DNA of 64,000 bases from Nitrospira sp. (GCA_024998625.1 JACOEL010000019.1:1-64000), one strand, 5' to 3'; counted from the first letter of the stretch, positions 17,089 to 26,300 are shown. Made by a program: numbers and translations. The notes: a model not told the origin generated them from the sequence alone.

Positions 17089-18999
17089 ATGGTCAATAGA
17101 AGAGAAGTAACACCAACAATCAGTGTTGATAACAAACAGACAGAGGTGGAAGAGGGCACGATCGTCAATTTATACATTGCTGATTTATATCAGCAATCGA
17201 GCACCCCGCCATCGCACCTCAGTCTCGATTTTAAGGCGCCCTTTCAAAGCGTGGTGCCTAGACTTGGCGAACTGTCTTGGGAGGAGAAGATACTGGTAGT
17301 TCCCTGGGACACAACCGACTTGAGTCCAGGGCTGTATAGTATTGCGTCCGCACAGGTGCACTTGGGCAAGAGCGAGGGACTAGCGGGGCAGTCAATAAAG
17401 GTTATTCCTGCAACGGATACTCTTGACCCGGCCTCAACTGGAACTCAACTAAATCCTCCAACGGTCAAAGTCAAAAAGCGAAGTCTCTCTCACGGGGATA
17501 ATGTACCCGTGACCATGCGCCGAACCGCGCAGATCGTTTCCAACGATCTGCCGTTGTGGCTCGTGATCAAGGGAAGCTCAGAAGCGTTATCCTTCGACAA
17601 TTACAAGAACCACATGGACTTGGTGCTGTGTGGCGTCCCGTTTCCGGGGGCGAAGAAGATCACCAAGGGTCCGGAGGCCACCAAGGAAGCATGCGCTGAT
17701 CTAAAGGGCAAACGGTTTCTCCCTTTTACCGATTCGGATGCATACCGCCTGCTTAAAGTTGCCACCGAAGCTTTCGTGATGACCAACTGCGGGGTGGCGC
17801 TTGGGGATTATGATTTCACGCAAGACGATACCGCCGAATTGCTCAGACGGGTCGAGGTCAGCGTTTCACGGCAGGAGTTGGGAACTATCTGGAAGGCCTA
17901 TCTGAAAAATGTGAATGGAACCCCAGATCTGCTTCTCCCCTATTTCCAGATCATCCAGCAGAAATTTCCAGATATCGCTCTCAAGGAAGATATCTTCTTC
18001 GACTACTGCCGCGTCTCGGATGACGAGGCGGATAGCTCTAAGAGAAGGTGCTACGGGCTTCTCAGAAAGAAACTCCAGGAGCCGTGCCTGCTTGAGCTTA
18101 TCTGGTCCTATTGGCAGGAAGAAGGCATGTTGGTGCAGACCGTGGGAGCCATTACCCAGCGTTTCCAGAACAAGAGAAGCGCGTCAGGTCAAGATCCCCT
18201 GGCCAATCTGGAGACCGATCCGCTGCGTCCGCTGAATAATCTCTTATGGGGCTACGTCCAGGACGAGATCCATCGTCTCACGGTGGTTCGCCGCGCCTAT
18301 GAGTACGATCATCACTACGGATTGCGGATATTCGGAAAGGCCATCCCCGAATTTCGTCCGGCGGATAGTCGCTCGAAATTCATCGAAGCGTTCCACAATC
18401 TCCTGAATCTCTGCACGAAGTTCTACAAGGGCGATGATGACACGACCGTCATCGCAGACGGCTTCCCAGTGCTCAATGCATTGAGAGATGTGCATCTCTT
18501 GTTGTCGGAAGGCGCCCACAATCAATTCGGTGATTTGCCGGCTACTGCGCGAACCGAGATGCTGATGCAGCAGTGGATGTTGGCACGTCCGGAGTTCCTC
18601 CAGTTTCTCCCGACACGCACCATGGTCGCCTATCCAGAGCCGTGGATGGACCGGGTAGATGCCATGAAGAAGCTCCAGGGATGGACTGACATCAATGTGC
18701 TGCACTTTAGAAACCTGGCCATGTTCGGAGAGCAGGTCCTCTTGTCGATCCGATATGGCGCGTGGGCCGACACATACGACCCCAAGCAGGCTGCGGGCTG
18801 GGCACGGTTCTGGCGAGCCGAGGTCCAGGGCTATGTGCATGCGTACCGTGCGGTCACAGGCGTCGATCTCAGCACCGACGTGGCGGGTAAGGTGGACATC
18901 ACCTTGCCGGCCGTCCATCTGCGTAATCGGTTGCTGAGCCAGACGCGGACTCCGCAAGAGCAGAACACGCTGACGATACCGCGCTCGCGCGTGAGTTAG
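17089..18999 (+). CDS. Large protein of unknown function in the exoprotein cluster
   Basis: A 636-residue protein with no family I recognise and no signal peptide. AAAAGGAGG at 17072-17080 fixes the start at 17089. Residues 1-120 look like a beta-rich domain (TISVDNKQTEVEEGTIVNLYIADLY, LGKSEGLAGQSIKVIPATD); the rest is mainly helical, with PLRPLNNLLWGYVQDEIHRLTVVRRAYEYDHHYGL near the middle (about residues 383-417). The first 120 codons are visibly richer in A+T than the rest of the gene and its neighbours, so the N-terminal domain may have been added by transfer. It lies 28 bases after the metallopeptidase gene. Confidence 0.6.
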   Translation: MVNRREVTPTISVDNKQTEVEEGTIVNLYIADLYQQSSTPPSHLSLDFKAPFQSVVPRLGELSWEEKILVVPWDTTDLSPGLYSIASAQVHLGKSEGLAGQSIKVIPATDTLDPASTGTQLNPPTVKVKKRSLSHGDNVPVTMRRTAQIVSNDLPLWLVIKGSSEALSFDNYKNHMDLVLCGVPFPGAKKITKGPEATKEACADLKGKRFLPFTDSDAYRLLKVATEAFVMTNCGVALGDYDFTQDDTAELLRRVEVSVSRQELGTIWKAYLKNVNGTPDLLLPYFQIIQQKFPDIALKEDIFFDYCRVSDDEADSSKRRCYGLLRKKLQEPCLLELIWSYWQEEGMLVQTVGAITQRFQNKRSASGQDPLANLETDPLRPLNNLLWGYVQDEIHRLTVVRRAYEYDHHYGLRIFGKAIPEFRPADSRSKFIEAFHNLLNLCTKFYKGDDDTTVIADGFPVLNALRDVHLLLSEGAHNQFGDLPATARTEMLMQQWMLARPEFLQFLPTRTMVAYPEPWMDRVDAMKKLQGWTDINVLHFRNLAMFGEQVLLSIRYGAWADTYDPKQAAGWARFWRAEVQGYVHAYRAVTGVDLSTDVAGKVDITLPAVHLRNRLLSQTRTPQEQNTLTIPRSRVS

Positions 19000-19119
19000 C
19001 CCTGCAAGGACCGGTTCAATCGGGCGGCGTTGAGAGCGACTGTTGCCGCCCGATTTTGACTGAGGCACCGTTGGACGAGGTCACCGAAGGTGGCGGGATC
19101 TCGGGAGAAGGAGCGCGAT

Positions 19120-19815
19120 ATGAGACCGTCATTTACATTTGAAGCCGAGCCGTTTGGCGCCTTTGGGGAAGAGGGGGAACTTGAACGATCCAGGGTGCGC
19201 CGTCCTGCCGTGAGACGGCGTCCCCTGAAGATTCGTCCGCCAACGGCGAAAACCCCAAAGCGGCCGTGGCCTTCGAAACTGCCAACGCTTCCCGGGCGGA
19301 GGCCGCCGGTCATGGTGTTTCCCCCGCCGTTCCGTGGCGTGCGAACCCCGCCATGGCCACCGGCTGAAGATCAGCCATCGACGGAACCTGCCTCTCCAAC
19401 GCCGGAACCCACATCATCGGCCGGAGGAACCGGCGGCGATACGGCCGCATCTGCACCAGCGGAGACCTGCCGGCCGCCGACGGTGCTGCACAACTTTGGA
19501 GCCGGCAGCGCACAGCTACAACCGGGCCACCACGCCACGCTGGCGCGGTTAGCCGACAGTCTGAAGCGATCACCGGCATCGGACTTGGTGTTGACCATTG
19601 AAGGGCATACGGACGGATCGCCGGGAGAAGGCTCGAGGCGATCCCTGGCGCTTCAACGCGCGCTGGCGGTGGCGAAGTTTCTCGCGGATCGCGGCTTGGA
19701 CATTGAGACCGTCACCCGGTCGTTTCACGGTAGTCAACCCGTCGCCTCCGATGCGACGGCGGAGGGGCGACAACGTAATAGGCGGGTCGCAATCCGGATC
19801 TGTCAACGACAATGA
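19120..19815 (+). CDS. OmpA-like domain protein with F-E-A-E-P-F N-terminal tag
   Basis: A 231-residue protein. The first residues are MRPSFTFEAEPFGAFGEEGE, the tag shared with genes 19850 and 21816. A basic, Pro-rich linker follows (residues 25-115). The C-terminal OmpA/MotB-type domain begins HNFGAGSAQLQPGHHATLARLADSL and continues with LTIEGHTDGSPGE, RSLALQRALAVAKFLADRGLD and RQRNRRVAI, where the Asp and Arg that bind meso-diaminopimelate are present. It should bind peptidoglycan but it has no signal peptide of normal type, so the tag may direct export. The start at 19120 has GAAGGAG seven bases before; the frame from 19090 is less likely. Confidence 0.75.
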   Translation: MRPSFTFEAEPFGAFGEEGELERSRVRRPAVRRRPLKIRPPTAKTPKRPWPSKLPTLPGRRPPVMVFPPPFRGVRTPPWPPAEDQPSTEPASPTPEPTSSAGGTGGDTAASAPAETCRPPTVLHNFGAGSAQLQPGHHATLARLADSLKRSPASDLVLTIEGHTDGSPGEGSRRSLALQRALAVAKFLADRGLDIETVTRSFHGSQPVASDATAEGRQRNRRVAIRICQRQ

Positions 19816-19849
19816 CACCATCTGTCGATAGACAACGATGAGATGAATC

Positions 19850-20527
19850 ATGCGGTATGCACTCGCATTCGAAGCGGAGCCATTTGAGATTCAGCCGAAG
19901 GGTGGTGAATTCACTCCGACACCTGTGGAACGCAGCGGCGGAGGCCGCATCAAGGACAAACGTGCTCCCAATCCCACCGATGTCGTGACTGTGGCGGGAT
20001 ACCAGAAGCGTCGGGTTCCATTACATCGTCTGGCCGCCGAGGCCTGGCGCGCGCTGGTCGCAGTGGCGCGTGCCGACGGGATCGCAGCGCCGCTTCTGTT
20101 GCCGATGTCGGGGTTCCGGGATCCGAAGCGGCAAGAACAAATTTGGCGCAAAGCCCTGGTGAGATACGGATCACCACAAGCAGCGCGCAAGTGGGTCGCC
20201 CCACCTGGCACGAGCGCGCACCAAAGCGGGCGGGCGATTGATTTCTATATCGGACTGGCCATTTCGAGCAAGAATGCCGCAAGGATGAGAAATCTGCCGG
20301 CCTATCGTTGGCTGGTGAAGAATGCCGAGCGGTTTGGCTTCTACCCATACGAACGCGAGCCGTGGCACTGGGAATACAACCCACCGGCAACACGCGAAGC
20401 TGAGCTTGCGGCTGAGACATACGAAGAAGAATGGCAAGGGGCCGAGGTCTATGAGGATGAAGGAGTTGGGGAGACATTTGAAACCTGGGAGACGGGAAGT
20501 TGTCCGACGTGTGGGCACAGCATGTAA
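19850..20527 (+). CDS. VanY-like D-alanyl-D-alanine carboxypeptidase with F-E-A-E-P-F tag
   Basis: A 225-residue protein. It opens MRYALAFEAEPFEIQPKGGEF, then a linker, then a peptidase M15B (VanY) domain: LPMSGFRDPKRQEQIW near residue 84, GTSAHQSGRAIDF at about residues 120-132 (zinc His and Asp) and EPWHWEYN near residue 173 (catalytic Glu/His). These enzymes trim D-Ala from peptidoglycan stems. The C-terminal 45 residues are acidic with repeated ETYEE and YEDEGVGETFETWETG, then a zinc-ribbon-like end, CPTCGHSM. It lies 34 bases after the OmpA-like gene. Peptidoglycan is the common substrate of the pair. Confidence 0.78.
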   Translation: MRYALAFEAEPFEIQPKGGEFTPTPVERSGGGRIKDKRAPNPTDVVTVAGYQKRRVPLHRLAAEAWRALVAVARADGIAAPLLLPMSGFRDPKRQEQIWRKALVRYGSPQAARKWVAPPGTSAHQSGRAIDFYIGLAISSKNAARMRNLPAYRWLVKNAERFGFYPYEREPWHWEYNPPATREAELAAETYEEEWQGAEVYEDEGVGETFETWETGSCPTCGHSM

Positions 20528-20575
20528 GGGCCACGTGCGCCGCGCAGGTGGTCGACCATCGTAGCGAGGATCGCC

Positions 20576-21460
20576 ATGAGATGCCGGTGTGGACAATTAG
20601 CACAGGGAGCAAGAGCGCTGCCTCCCTCAGCGGCAGCGACGGAATGGGAACTCAAGGGAGCATCGAGCGAGACGTCCGCCCCGCGCTTGCTCAAGCAGGA
20701 AACGCAACCTCCCGCGCAATCCTTGTATGTGAATATTTCGCTCGGCACAGAAAGCCCGGCGCGGCCAATGACTGGCATCTTTCTACCGTCAGGCTATCGA
20801 CCACAGATCCAGGCGGACCTGATTCTCTACCTCCACGGGTACAAGTTGTATGGCTACAACTCACGGATGAGCATTGACTCCTATTGGAACAAAGCACGCG
20901 TACCCTATTTTCCGCTTCGAGAGGGACTGAACGACGCCGGGAAAAATGTCATTCTTGTGGCCCCTACGTTGGGCCCCAAATCTCAAGCCGGGTGGCTGCT
21001 GAGACCCAATGGCTTAGATCGCTATCTCGATCGGGTCTTGCTCGCCCTCATGAGCCACGGGCCGTACAAGGGGATCCCCCAATCGCCAAGGATCGGGAAC
21101 ATTGTTCTGGCCTGCCATTCCGGCGGCGGGAGTCCCATGCGCCGGCTAGCGCTCAGCACGCAACGGTATGCCCCTCATATCCGCGAGTGCTGGGGATTCG
21201 ATTGTCTCTACAACGGCGGCGATCCAGATCTCTGGGCAACGTGGGCTTCTCAAGACCCACGAAGACGGCTGTATATGTATTACCTGCGCAGCACCGAGCG
21301 GTTGTCCAAGAAACTCCAAGCCAAGAACCTGCCGAATGTGGTCGTGCGGCAATCGTCACGAGGGCATAACTGGGTGCCGATCAATCATTGGAAAGAGCGG
21401 ATAAAAAACGCGACCGCTTTTCACAACTCTTCGGAGTCGACCGTGCCCTTTTCCGAATAG
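20576..21460 (+). CDS. Putative alpha/beta-hydrolase fold protein of the exoprotein cluster
   Basis: A 294-residue protein. Hydrolase-fold marks are LILYLHGYKLYGYN (strand and oxyanion loop), NVILVAPTLGP, and the nucleophile elbow ACHSGGGSPMRRLAL, where Ser lies in the pattern C-H-S-G-G; a late His in SSRGHNWVPINHW could complete a triad. The first residues MRCRCGQLAQGA are Cys-rich and recall the CPTCG end of the preceding gene, which may mean a split or shared zinc-binding piece. No signal peptide is seen. The substrate is unknown: an esterase or a peptide amidase are equally possible. Confidence 0.55.
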   Translation: MRCRCGQLAQGARALPPSAAATEWELKGASSETSAPRLLKQETQPPAQSLYVNISLGTESPARPMTGIFLPSGYRPQIQADLILYLHGYKLYGYNSRMSIDSYWNKARVPYFPLREGLNDAGKNVILVAPTLGPKSQAGWLLRPNGLDRYLDRVLLALMSHGPYKGIPQSPRIGNIVLACHSGGGSPMRRLALSTQRYAPHIRECWGFDCLYNGGDPDLWATWASQDPRRRLYMYYLRSTERLSKKLQAKNLPNVVVRQSSRGHNWVPINHWKERIKNATAFHNSSESTVPFSE

Positions 21461-21639
21461 GAGACCATATATTGACCAGACCACCAATCTCAGAGCACGA
21501 CTTCTGCATCATCTCTGGTGCACCGAGCATTTGGATGTGCATACAGGGAGTTATCAAATGTTCATCGGCACACGGCTACATGCAACGAGGCCGGAGCTGA
21601 GAGCGGAGGACAGTCGAATGACCGCTGTTCTGAGGCTGC

Positions 21640-21739
21640 GCTGTCATCCCTGCTGAACAAGCTCCTTGGCCTCCAACTGACCGTGGACGGCACTTACGGC
21701 TTTGCCATCCGCAGCTCAAAAAACGAGATGGACTGCTAG
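21640..21739 (+). pseudogene. Remnant of a peptidoglycan-binding (PG_binding_1) domain gene
   Basis: The 355-base gap 21461-21815 has no full gene. Within it the plus strand encodes SLLNKLLGLQLTVDGTYGFAIRSS, which matches the core of peptidoglycan-binding modules (pattern LN.LLGL.L.VDG..G..TRS), before a stop at 21739. Nothing upstream in the frame looks like the rest of such a protein. I read it as the leftover of a further cluster member that also bound peptidoglycan. This rests on one short motif. Confidence 0.4.
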
Positions 21740-21815
21740 ACACTGCCATCTTTGGACCTAGTACCGGACATACACTCATGCTCATGCAGCAATGGCGAGC
21801 ACAACGGAGGTCGAT

Positions 21816-22865
21816 ATGTCTCTAACACCCATATTTGAAGCCGAGCCATTCGAGTTTGCTTGGGAAAAGTATGAGGCTCATTCTGAATTTGAAGCGGGGA
21901 CTCATCCAACCTTAGGCCCTGGACGTCGCATACCCCGTCAAGGCGAAATCACGGACCTCGAAACGCCAATCACTGCCTATCATCCCTCGCTGGGACCTGG
22001 GCGGCGTATCCCACGTACCGCAGCAGAGATCGAAAGCGAACAAGAGATAATCGGGCTGGACGAACGCAAGCTTGTTATGACCACCAAAGACGTGCCCTTT
22101 CGTTGGATCTGCGCGCTTGACCTCCTCTTCCCTGATCCAGACGATCCGGCGGCATATCTAGCATTCATCGGCTCAGGCACGTTGATCAGCCCACGTCATG
22201 TGCTAACCGCAGGACATTGCCTCTACGCCCGGATTACAGGCTCGGCGGGAACGCGGGCAGTTGTCCAGGTCGAGCGAACGCGTGTCCGCCCCGGTCGCAA
22301 CGGCAGTCAATCCCCATTCGGGCTCGCCATATCCGGTGCCGTGCATTACTCCGCTAACTGGCGCGCCTCGCGAGATTTTCGCTTCGACTATGGTCTGATC
22401 ACCTTGAGCGGGGATATTGGCTCGAAGAAAATGTCGGCATTAGATGGCAATCACTTAGGATATTGGGGCAGTCGTTCTCACGGCAGCGGCACGCGGATCC
22501 ATCCCAAGGAGCGCGATTTCTTGCAGGGGAAGCCCGTCAATATCTCGGGGTATCCAGCCGACAAGCCGTTGGGCACCCAATGGCGGTCTTACGGAACTGT
22601 GACGAATTCGCGACCAGTGGCCGGTCCCCAGCTTATCTACTACGACTTAGACACCTGTGGTGGCCATAGCGGTAGTCCCGTCTGGCTGCGCTCACAACAA
22701 TTCCGAAACTTGGTTGCCATCCACACCGGACCGTGCGTCACCAACACGGACTGCCAAGCGGTCGCAGGCCCACCATGTTTTCCAGGCGGACAGCGATTTT
22801 CAACGAATCGCGGTGTGCTCATTACTGCCGGTGTGTTGAGCGATATCAATCGGTGGATGGCGTAG
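21816..22865 (+). CDS. Trypsin-like serine protease with F-E-A-E-P-F tag
   Basis: A 349-residue protein starting MSLTPIFEAEPFEFAW. The start at 21816 has GGAGG at 21806-21810; the frame from 21792 is less likely. After the tag there are two copies of a short repeat, HPTLGPGRRIPR and HPSLGPGRRIPR (about 35 residues apart). The protease domain follows: LTAGHC (His134), RFDYGLI (Asp191) and GGHSGSPVW (Ser285), the triad of the S1 (V8-like) family. It should act outside the cytoplasm. The repeats may be a cleavable propeptide or a docking piece. It lies after the remnant of the peptidoglycan-binding gene. Confidence 0.8.
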   Translation: MSLTPIFEAEPFEFAWEKYEAHSEFEAGTHPTLGPGRRIPRQGEITDLETPITAYHPSLGPGRRIPRTAAEIESEQEIIGLDERKLVMTTKDVPFRWICALDLLFPDPDDPAAYLAFIGSGTLISPRHVLTAGHCLYARITGSAGTRAVVQVERTRVRPGRNGSQSPFGLAISGAVHYSANWRASRDFRFDYGLITLSGDIGSKKMSALDGNHLGYWGSRSHGSGTRIHPKERDFLQGKPVNISGYPADKPLGTQWRSYGTVTNSRPVAGPQLIYYDLDTCGGHSGSPVWLRSQQFRNLVAIHTGPCVTNTDCQAVAGPPCFPGGQRFSTNRGVLITAGVLSDINRWMA

Positions 22866-22998
22866 AGGGACAGCTAGAGCACAGTTTGAAGCCCAAATCC
22901 GGCGGTATCGGCATTCGGTTCCTAGAGGAGTCGACGGACTGGCCGCTCATGCCGCGCCACAGGACGGCACCGCCGAACTTCTAGAATGGGGACTCCCC

Positions 22999-23835
22999 AT
23001 GATCATCGATTGCCATTGCCACGCGGGAGCGGGAGACGGACTGACCGGTCCATGGGATACCCGCGCGCCCTTGGATAAATATATGCGACGGGCTGCTCGC
23101 GCTGGGATCAACTGCACTGTGCTGCTGGCGGCGTTTCATTCCGACTACCGCCGGGCGAATCGTGAAGTGGCTCGCATTGTCGCAAGCCGTCCCGAGCGCT
23201 TCTATGCTTTCGCCTTCGTGCATGCGGAGCGGGACCGTGGCCGTATCCATTCGATGGTCTATGAGGCAGTGCATCGATTCGGGTTTATCGGAATCAAGGT
23301 CCACCGTCATGATGCCCGGATCACGCGGGAAATCTGTGAGGTGGCGCGGGCCTTCCGTCTGCCCGTGCTCTATGACGTAATGGGCGAGGTGTCTGTCTGC
23401 GAGCTACTGGCGCAAGAATACTCTGATGTGAATTTCATCATTCCGCATCTCGGTAGCTTCGCCGATGATTGGCGGGCGCAATCGGCATTGATCGATCATC
23501 TGGCCCGGCATCCCAATATCTATACCGACACAGCCGGGGTGCGGCGGTTCGATTTGCTTGAGCAGGCCGTGAAACGAGCGGGCGCTAAAAAAGTACTGTT
23601 CGGGTCCGATGGGCCCTGGCTTCATCCCGGCGTTGAGCTTGCCAAAATCTACGCGCTGCGTTTGCCTGACAGTGAAGAAGCCCTCATGTTGAGTCGCAAC
23701 TTTCTGAGACTGATCTCATCCATCCGCCGGTATCCTGTGCGATCTACTGGTGTCGCCAGCCGTGCTCCCGACGGGATTGGCGTCTCCAGCGAGGTCCACG
23801 ATCCCTGGGCCGGTGAGCAATTTGCTTGCTGCTGA
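22999..23835 (+). CDS. Amidohydrolase (TIM-barrel metal hydrolase)
   Basis: A 278-residue protein of the amidohydrolase 2 type. Metal-binding residues are visible as DCHCH near the N-terminus, KVHRHD in the middle, IPHLGSF and FGSDGPW toward the C-terminus, the last carrying the catalytic Asp. The true substrate is not readable; relatives include decarboxylases and lactonases. The final 35 residues (SSIRRYPVRSTGV to the end) do not look like the family and may be a new C-terminal extension or a frameshifted end. It is the last plus-strand gene before the convergent sigma-54 activator and lacks the tag, so its membership in the system is uncertain. Confidence 0.68.
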   Translation: MIIDCHCHAGAGDGLTGPWDTRAPLDKYMRRAARAGINCTVLLAAFHSDYRRANREVARIVASRPERFYAFAFVHAERDRGRIHSMVYEAVHRFGFIGIKVHRHDARITREICEVARAFRLPVLYDVMGEVSVCELLAQEYSDVNFIIPHLGSFADDWRAQSALIDHLARHPNIYTDTAGVRRFDLLEQAVKRAGAKKVLFGSDGPWLHPGVELAKIYALRLPDSEEALMLSRNFLRLISSIRRYPVRSTGVASRAPDGIGVSSEVHDPWAGEQFACC

Positions 23836-24076
23836 CCTGACGGTGATGAATGCCAGCTCGTTCCCTGCAAGATCAAGGACTACGCTGAAACATCCTATGG
23901 CGACACGATCGAGCTTCCTCACCCGTCTGGGAGCGAGGCCCAACAGCTCGCCTATGGTGCGGAGTCCCTTCACGGCGGATGTGTAGTGTTTCCCGTGAAA
24001 CAATCCAGATGGCTGGACTTCCGAGGAGCACCAGCGAGAGGTGCCTTGTTGCTGAGCCGAGGCATCGGCATCTGTT

Positions 24077-25453
24077 TCAGCAATGGAATTGCCCGTTGGG
24101 AAAGCGGCCCGCAGCCTGGCGCAGTTGTAATGCGCGATCAGTCACCCTTAATCGAGCCGCGGCACGTTGCAGACTGCCCTGTTCGTCTCCTATCGCAATG
24201 CGTACCGCAACATTCTCTGCCATCCGTCCGATGTCCTTCAGGCCGAACCCCCGTGCGATGGCGTTACGAATGCAGCGTTCGAACTCTTGATTAGACCATT
24301 CCCGCTGTTCTTCAACGGCCTCCGGTCGTTCCCCCTCCGGTAGGCAGCCAGCCGAAATAGGTCCAACTCCCGCATAATGGCTCATGATTCTCATGGTCAG
24401 TTGTTTCAACTCCCGTATGTTGCCCGGATATGCCCGGAGCGTGAGATATTCCTTCATCGTCTCGTCGAACTCGGGTGGATCCCGGTCAGGCACCAGTGAC
24501 CGTATGAAATGACGAGCCAGTGGAAGAATGTCGTCGTCCCGCTCACGTAACGGCGGTATGGTGAACAGATCGCCCGCGAGCCGGTAGTACAGATCACTAC
24601 GGAAACGACCCTTCCCAATGTCTTGCTTCAGGTTCCGATTGGTCGCGCAGATCAAACGGAACTCGCTGCGATGCCAGGTGTTGCCCCCCACTCGCTTATA
24701 GGAATGTTCTTGAATCGCGCGAAGCAACTGCCCTTGTAAGCCCAGGGGGAGCTCTCCCACCTCGTCCAAAAACAAGGTGCCGCCATTGGCTCGTGAAAAG
24801 GCGCCGTCCCGCGCGGTGATCGCTCCAGTGAACGCCCCTCGCTCATGGCCGAAGAACTCACTGCCTGAAAGCTCAGGGACGACCGTTGTGCAATCGAGGA
24901 CAATCAAATCACCTTTGTTCGCGCGCTGGTCCAGAGAATGAATGAGGCGCGCGGCAAGTTCCTTCCCAGTCCCGCTCTCTCCCGTCAGGAGGATCGTCGA
25001 ATCGGTGAAGTACGCAGCCTCCACCAGCTGCCGGAGTACGTTCAATGCTGCTGGGCTTCGGCATACCAATGTGTCTCGAACCTCTGAAGCTGTGACCAGC
25101 TGATCGATAGTTTTCCATCGCGCCAGTCGTGCCGCGACTGCGTGCGCAGTCCGATCCGGATCCTCCCAGCCTAGGACATCGCAGGCGCCAGCCCTTAAGA
25201 GCTTCCAAACAATTGATTGCGACAAGCCTCCTGGTAGAAGGCTGATGGCGATAATCCTGTGAAGCCCAGCTTCCCGCGCATCTTGTAGAAAGTTCTGCAG
25301 ATCGGGGTCACAGTCTTGGAATATGACTAGGCCGGGTCCGGATGGAAGATGCTGCAGGGGGCATAGCTCAACGCCTGCTCGCTGAAACGCATCAAGGAAG
25401 TTGTGGGCAACCTTAGAAGTGCCGCCACCAAAAAAGCGGTGCCACCCACGCAT
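24077..25453 (-). CDS. Sigma-54-dependent transcriptional activator (NtrC-like, degenerate receiver)
   Basis: A 458-residue enhancer-binding protein. Residues 1-130 resemble a receiver domain in layout but lack a clear phospho-acceptor Asp, so activation may not be by phosphorylation. The AAA+ domain has Walker A LLTGESGTGKE near residue 155, the sigma-54 contact loop GAFTGA near 205, Walker B GGTLFLDEVGELP and the sensor region ATNRNLKQDIGKGRFRSDLYYRLAGDLFTIPPLRER. A Fis-type HTH ends the protein (SLQRAAARLRVTDRALQLRQAAG). It converges on the amidohydrolase gene and is the natural activator for the sigma-54 promoter at 14965. Confidence 0.87.
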   Translation of the reverse strand: MRGWHRFFGGGTSKVAHNFLDAFQRAGVELCPLQHLPSGPGLVIFQDCDPDLQNFLQDAREAGLHRIIAISLLPGGLSQSIVWKLLRAGACDVLGWEDPDRTAHAVAARLARWKTIDQLVTASEVRDTLVCRSPAALNVLRQLVEAAYFTDSTILLTGESGTGKELAARLIHSLDQRANKGDLIVLDCTTVVPELSGSEFFGHERGAFTGAITARDGAFSRANGGTLFLDEVGELPLGLQGQLLRAIQEHSYKRVGGNTWHRSEFRLICATNRNLKQDIGKGRFRSDLYYRLAGDLFTIPPLRERDDDILPLARHFIRSLVPDRDPPEFDETMKEYLTLRAYPGNIRELKQLTMRIMSHYAGVGPISAGCLPEGERPEAVEEQREWSNQEFERCIRNAIARGFGLKDIGRMAENVAVRIAIGDEQGSLQRAAARLRVTDRALQLRQAAGRFPNGQFHC

Positions 25454-26124
25454 GTCGGACCCTCCTGCGTGCGGGCTGGATACATATCTGCAAAATATGG
25501 GCGGGCTGAAATCCTACTGCCTCATGCGTGCTTCGATGTAGAATCGCATCGCTGCGGCCATACGATACGAAGCATTCGGTCTGATGTCCTTCCTCTCTAG
25601 ATTCTCGAATCTCTTACTCTCTGGATATAGCCAGAACCTCGTCAGGATCTGCCCCATCGGACAACTCGTGCCTTTTTAGGCAGTTCACCTTGGCAGCGAT
25701 AGAGACGACGGCAAGATCGAGACGTGACACGATAATTTCCCAGTTTCTTCTGGAAGAGATGACCGATCTTGGACGAGGTGTTGATGGCCTGTCACGCTGT
25801 CTTCCAGCATCACGACCAAAACCGTCTTCGCCTTACGTGCCACACTGTAGTCGGGGTGGGCAACAACCTTGCCACAAGTGAGCTGCCCGTATCCTGGGCA
25901 CGCAAATCAACATAGTGTGCGATCACTTTTGTGCAGAACAATATATTGAGCTGCTTGACGGCTTCTGGCGAGATACTGTGCTACACACTGTATCTCTTCA
26001 GATAGCTGCGCTGAATCTGAATTGATACACTAAATGCAGAGAGGTGATCTTCCGAGGAAATCTCTGATTTATTATCCTCGGGAGTTCCGTTCTGGCTGGG
26101 CCAGCACCGCTGAGGAGGCCCACC
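25454..26124. other. Non-coding interval before the activator gene and a transposase scrap
   Basis: This 671-base interval is A+T-richer than its surroundings. I see no convincing gene on either strand; the frames at 25403-25600 and 25690-25881 lack protein-like composition. It should hold the promoter of the activator gene (minus strand, with CAGGAGGGT as its ribosome-binding site). No sigma-54 promoter is visible here. Confidence 0.4.
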
Positions 26125-26300
26125 GTGCAGCAACAGCTCCTTGCGGAAGCTCCATTCAAAAACTATCGTCAGCCTCCCGCCTCGAGCGGTTCCTGGACCA
26201 GATAGCCCACGTGATTCCGTGGGACGGTCTGGCGGGAGTCATCGCGCCGTACGATCCCAAGACCGCGGGAGCCGGACGTCCGCTTGTGTCGTTGCATCCC
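26125..26300 (+). pseudogene. IS5-type transposase, N-terminal remnant with frameshift
   Basis: A GTG at 26125 with a good ribosome-binding site (TGAGGAGGCC) opens VQQQLLAEAPFKNYRQP, typical of the start of IS5-family transposases. The frame then shifts: in the next frame LERFLDQIAHVIPWDGLAGVIAPYDPK continues the same family (compare RxxFLxxMDxIIPWxxLxxxIxPhYPK). After about 26300 nothing more of the enzyme is seen. No terminal inverted repeats remain. It is a dead scrap of an insertion sequence. Confidence 0.65.

Noticed and set aside
23716-24003. Minus-strand frame of 95 residues (MFHGKHYTSAVKGL...) between the activator and the amidohydrolase
   Set aside because: It has partly protein-like text, but overlaps the amidohydrolase end, has no ribosome-binding site I can see and no family motif. 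It could be a remnant; support is too thin.
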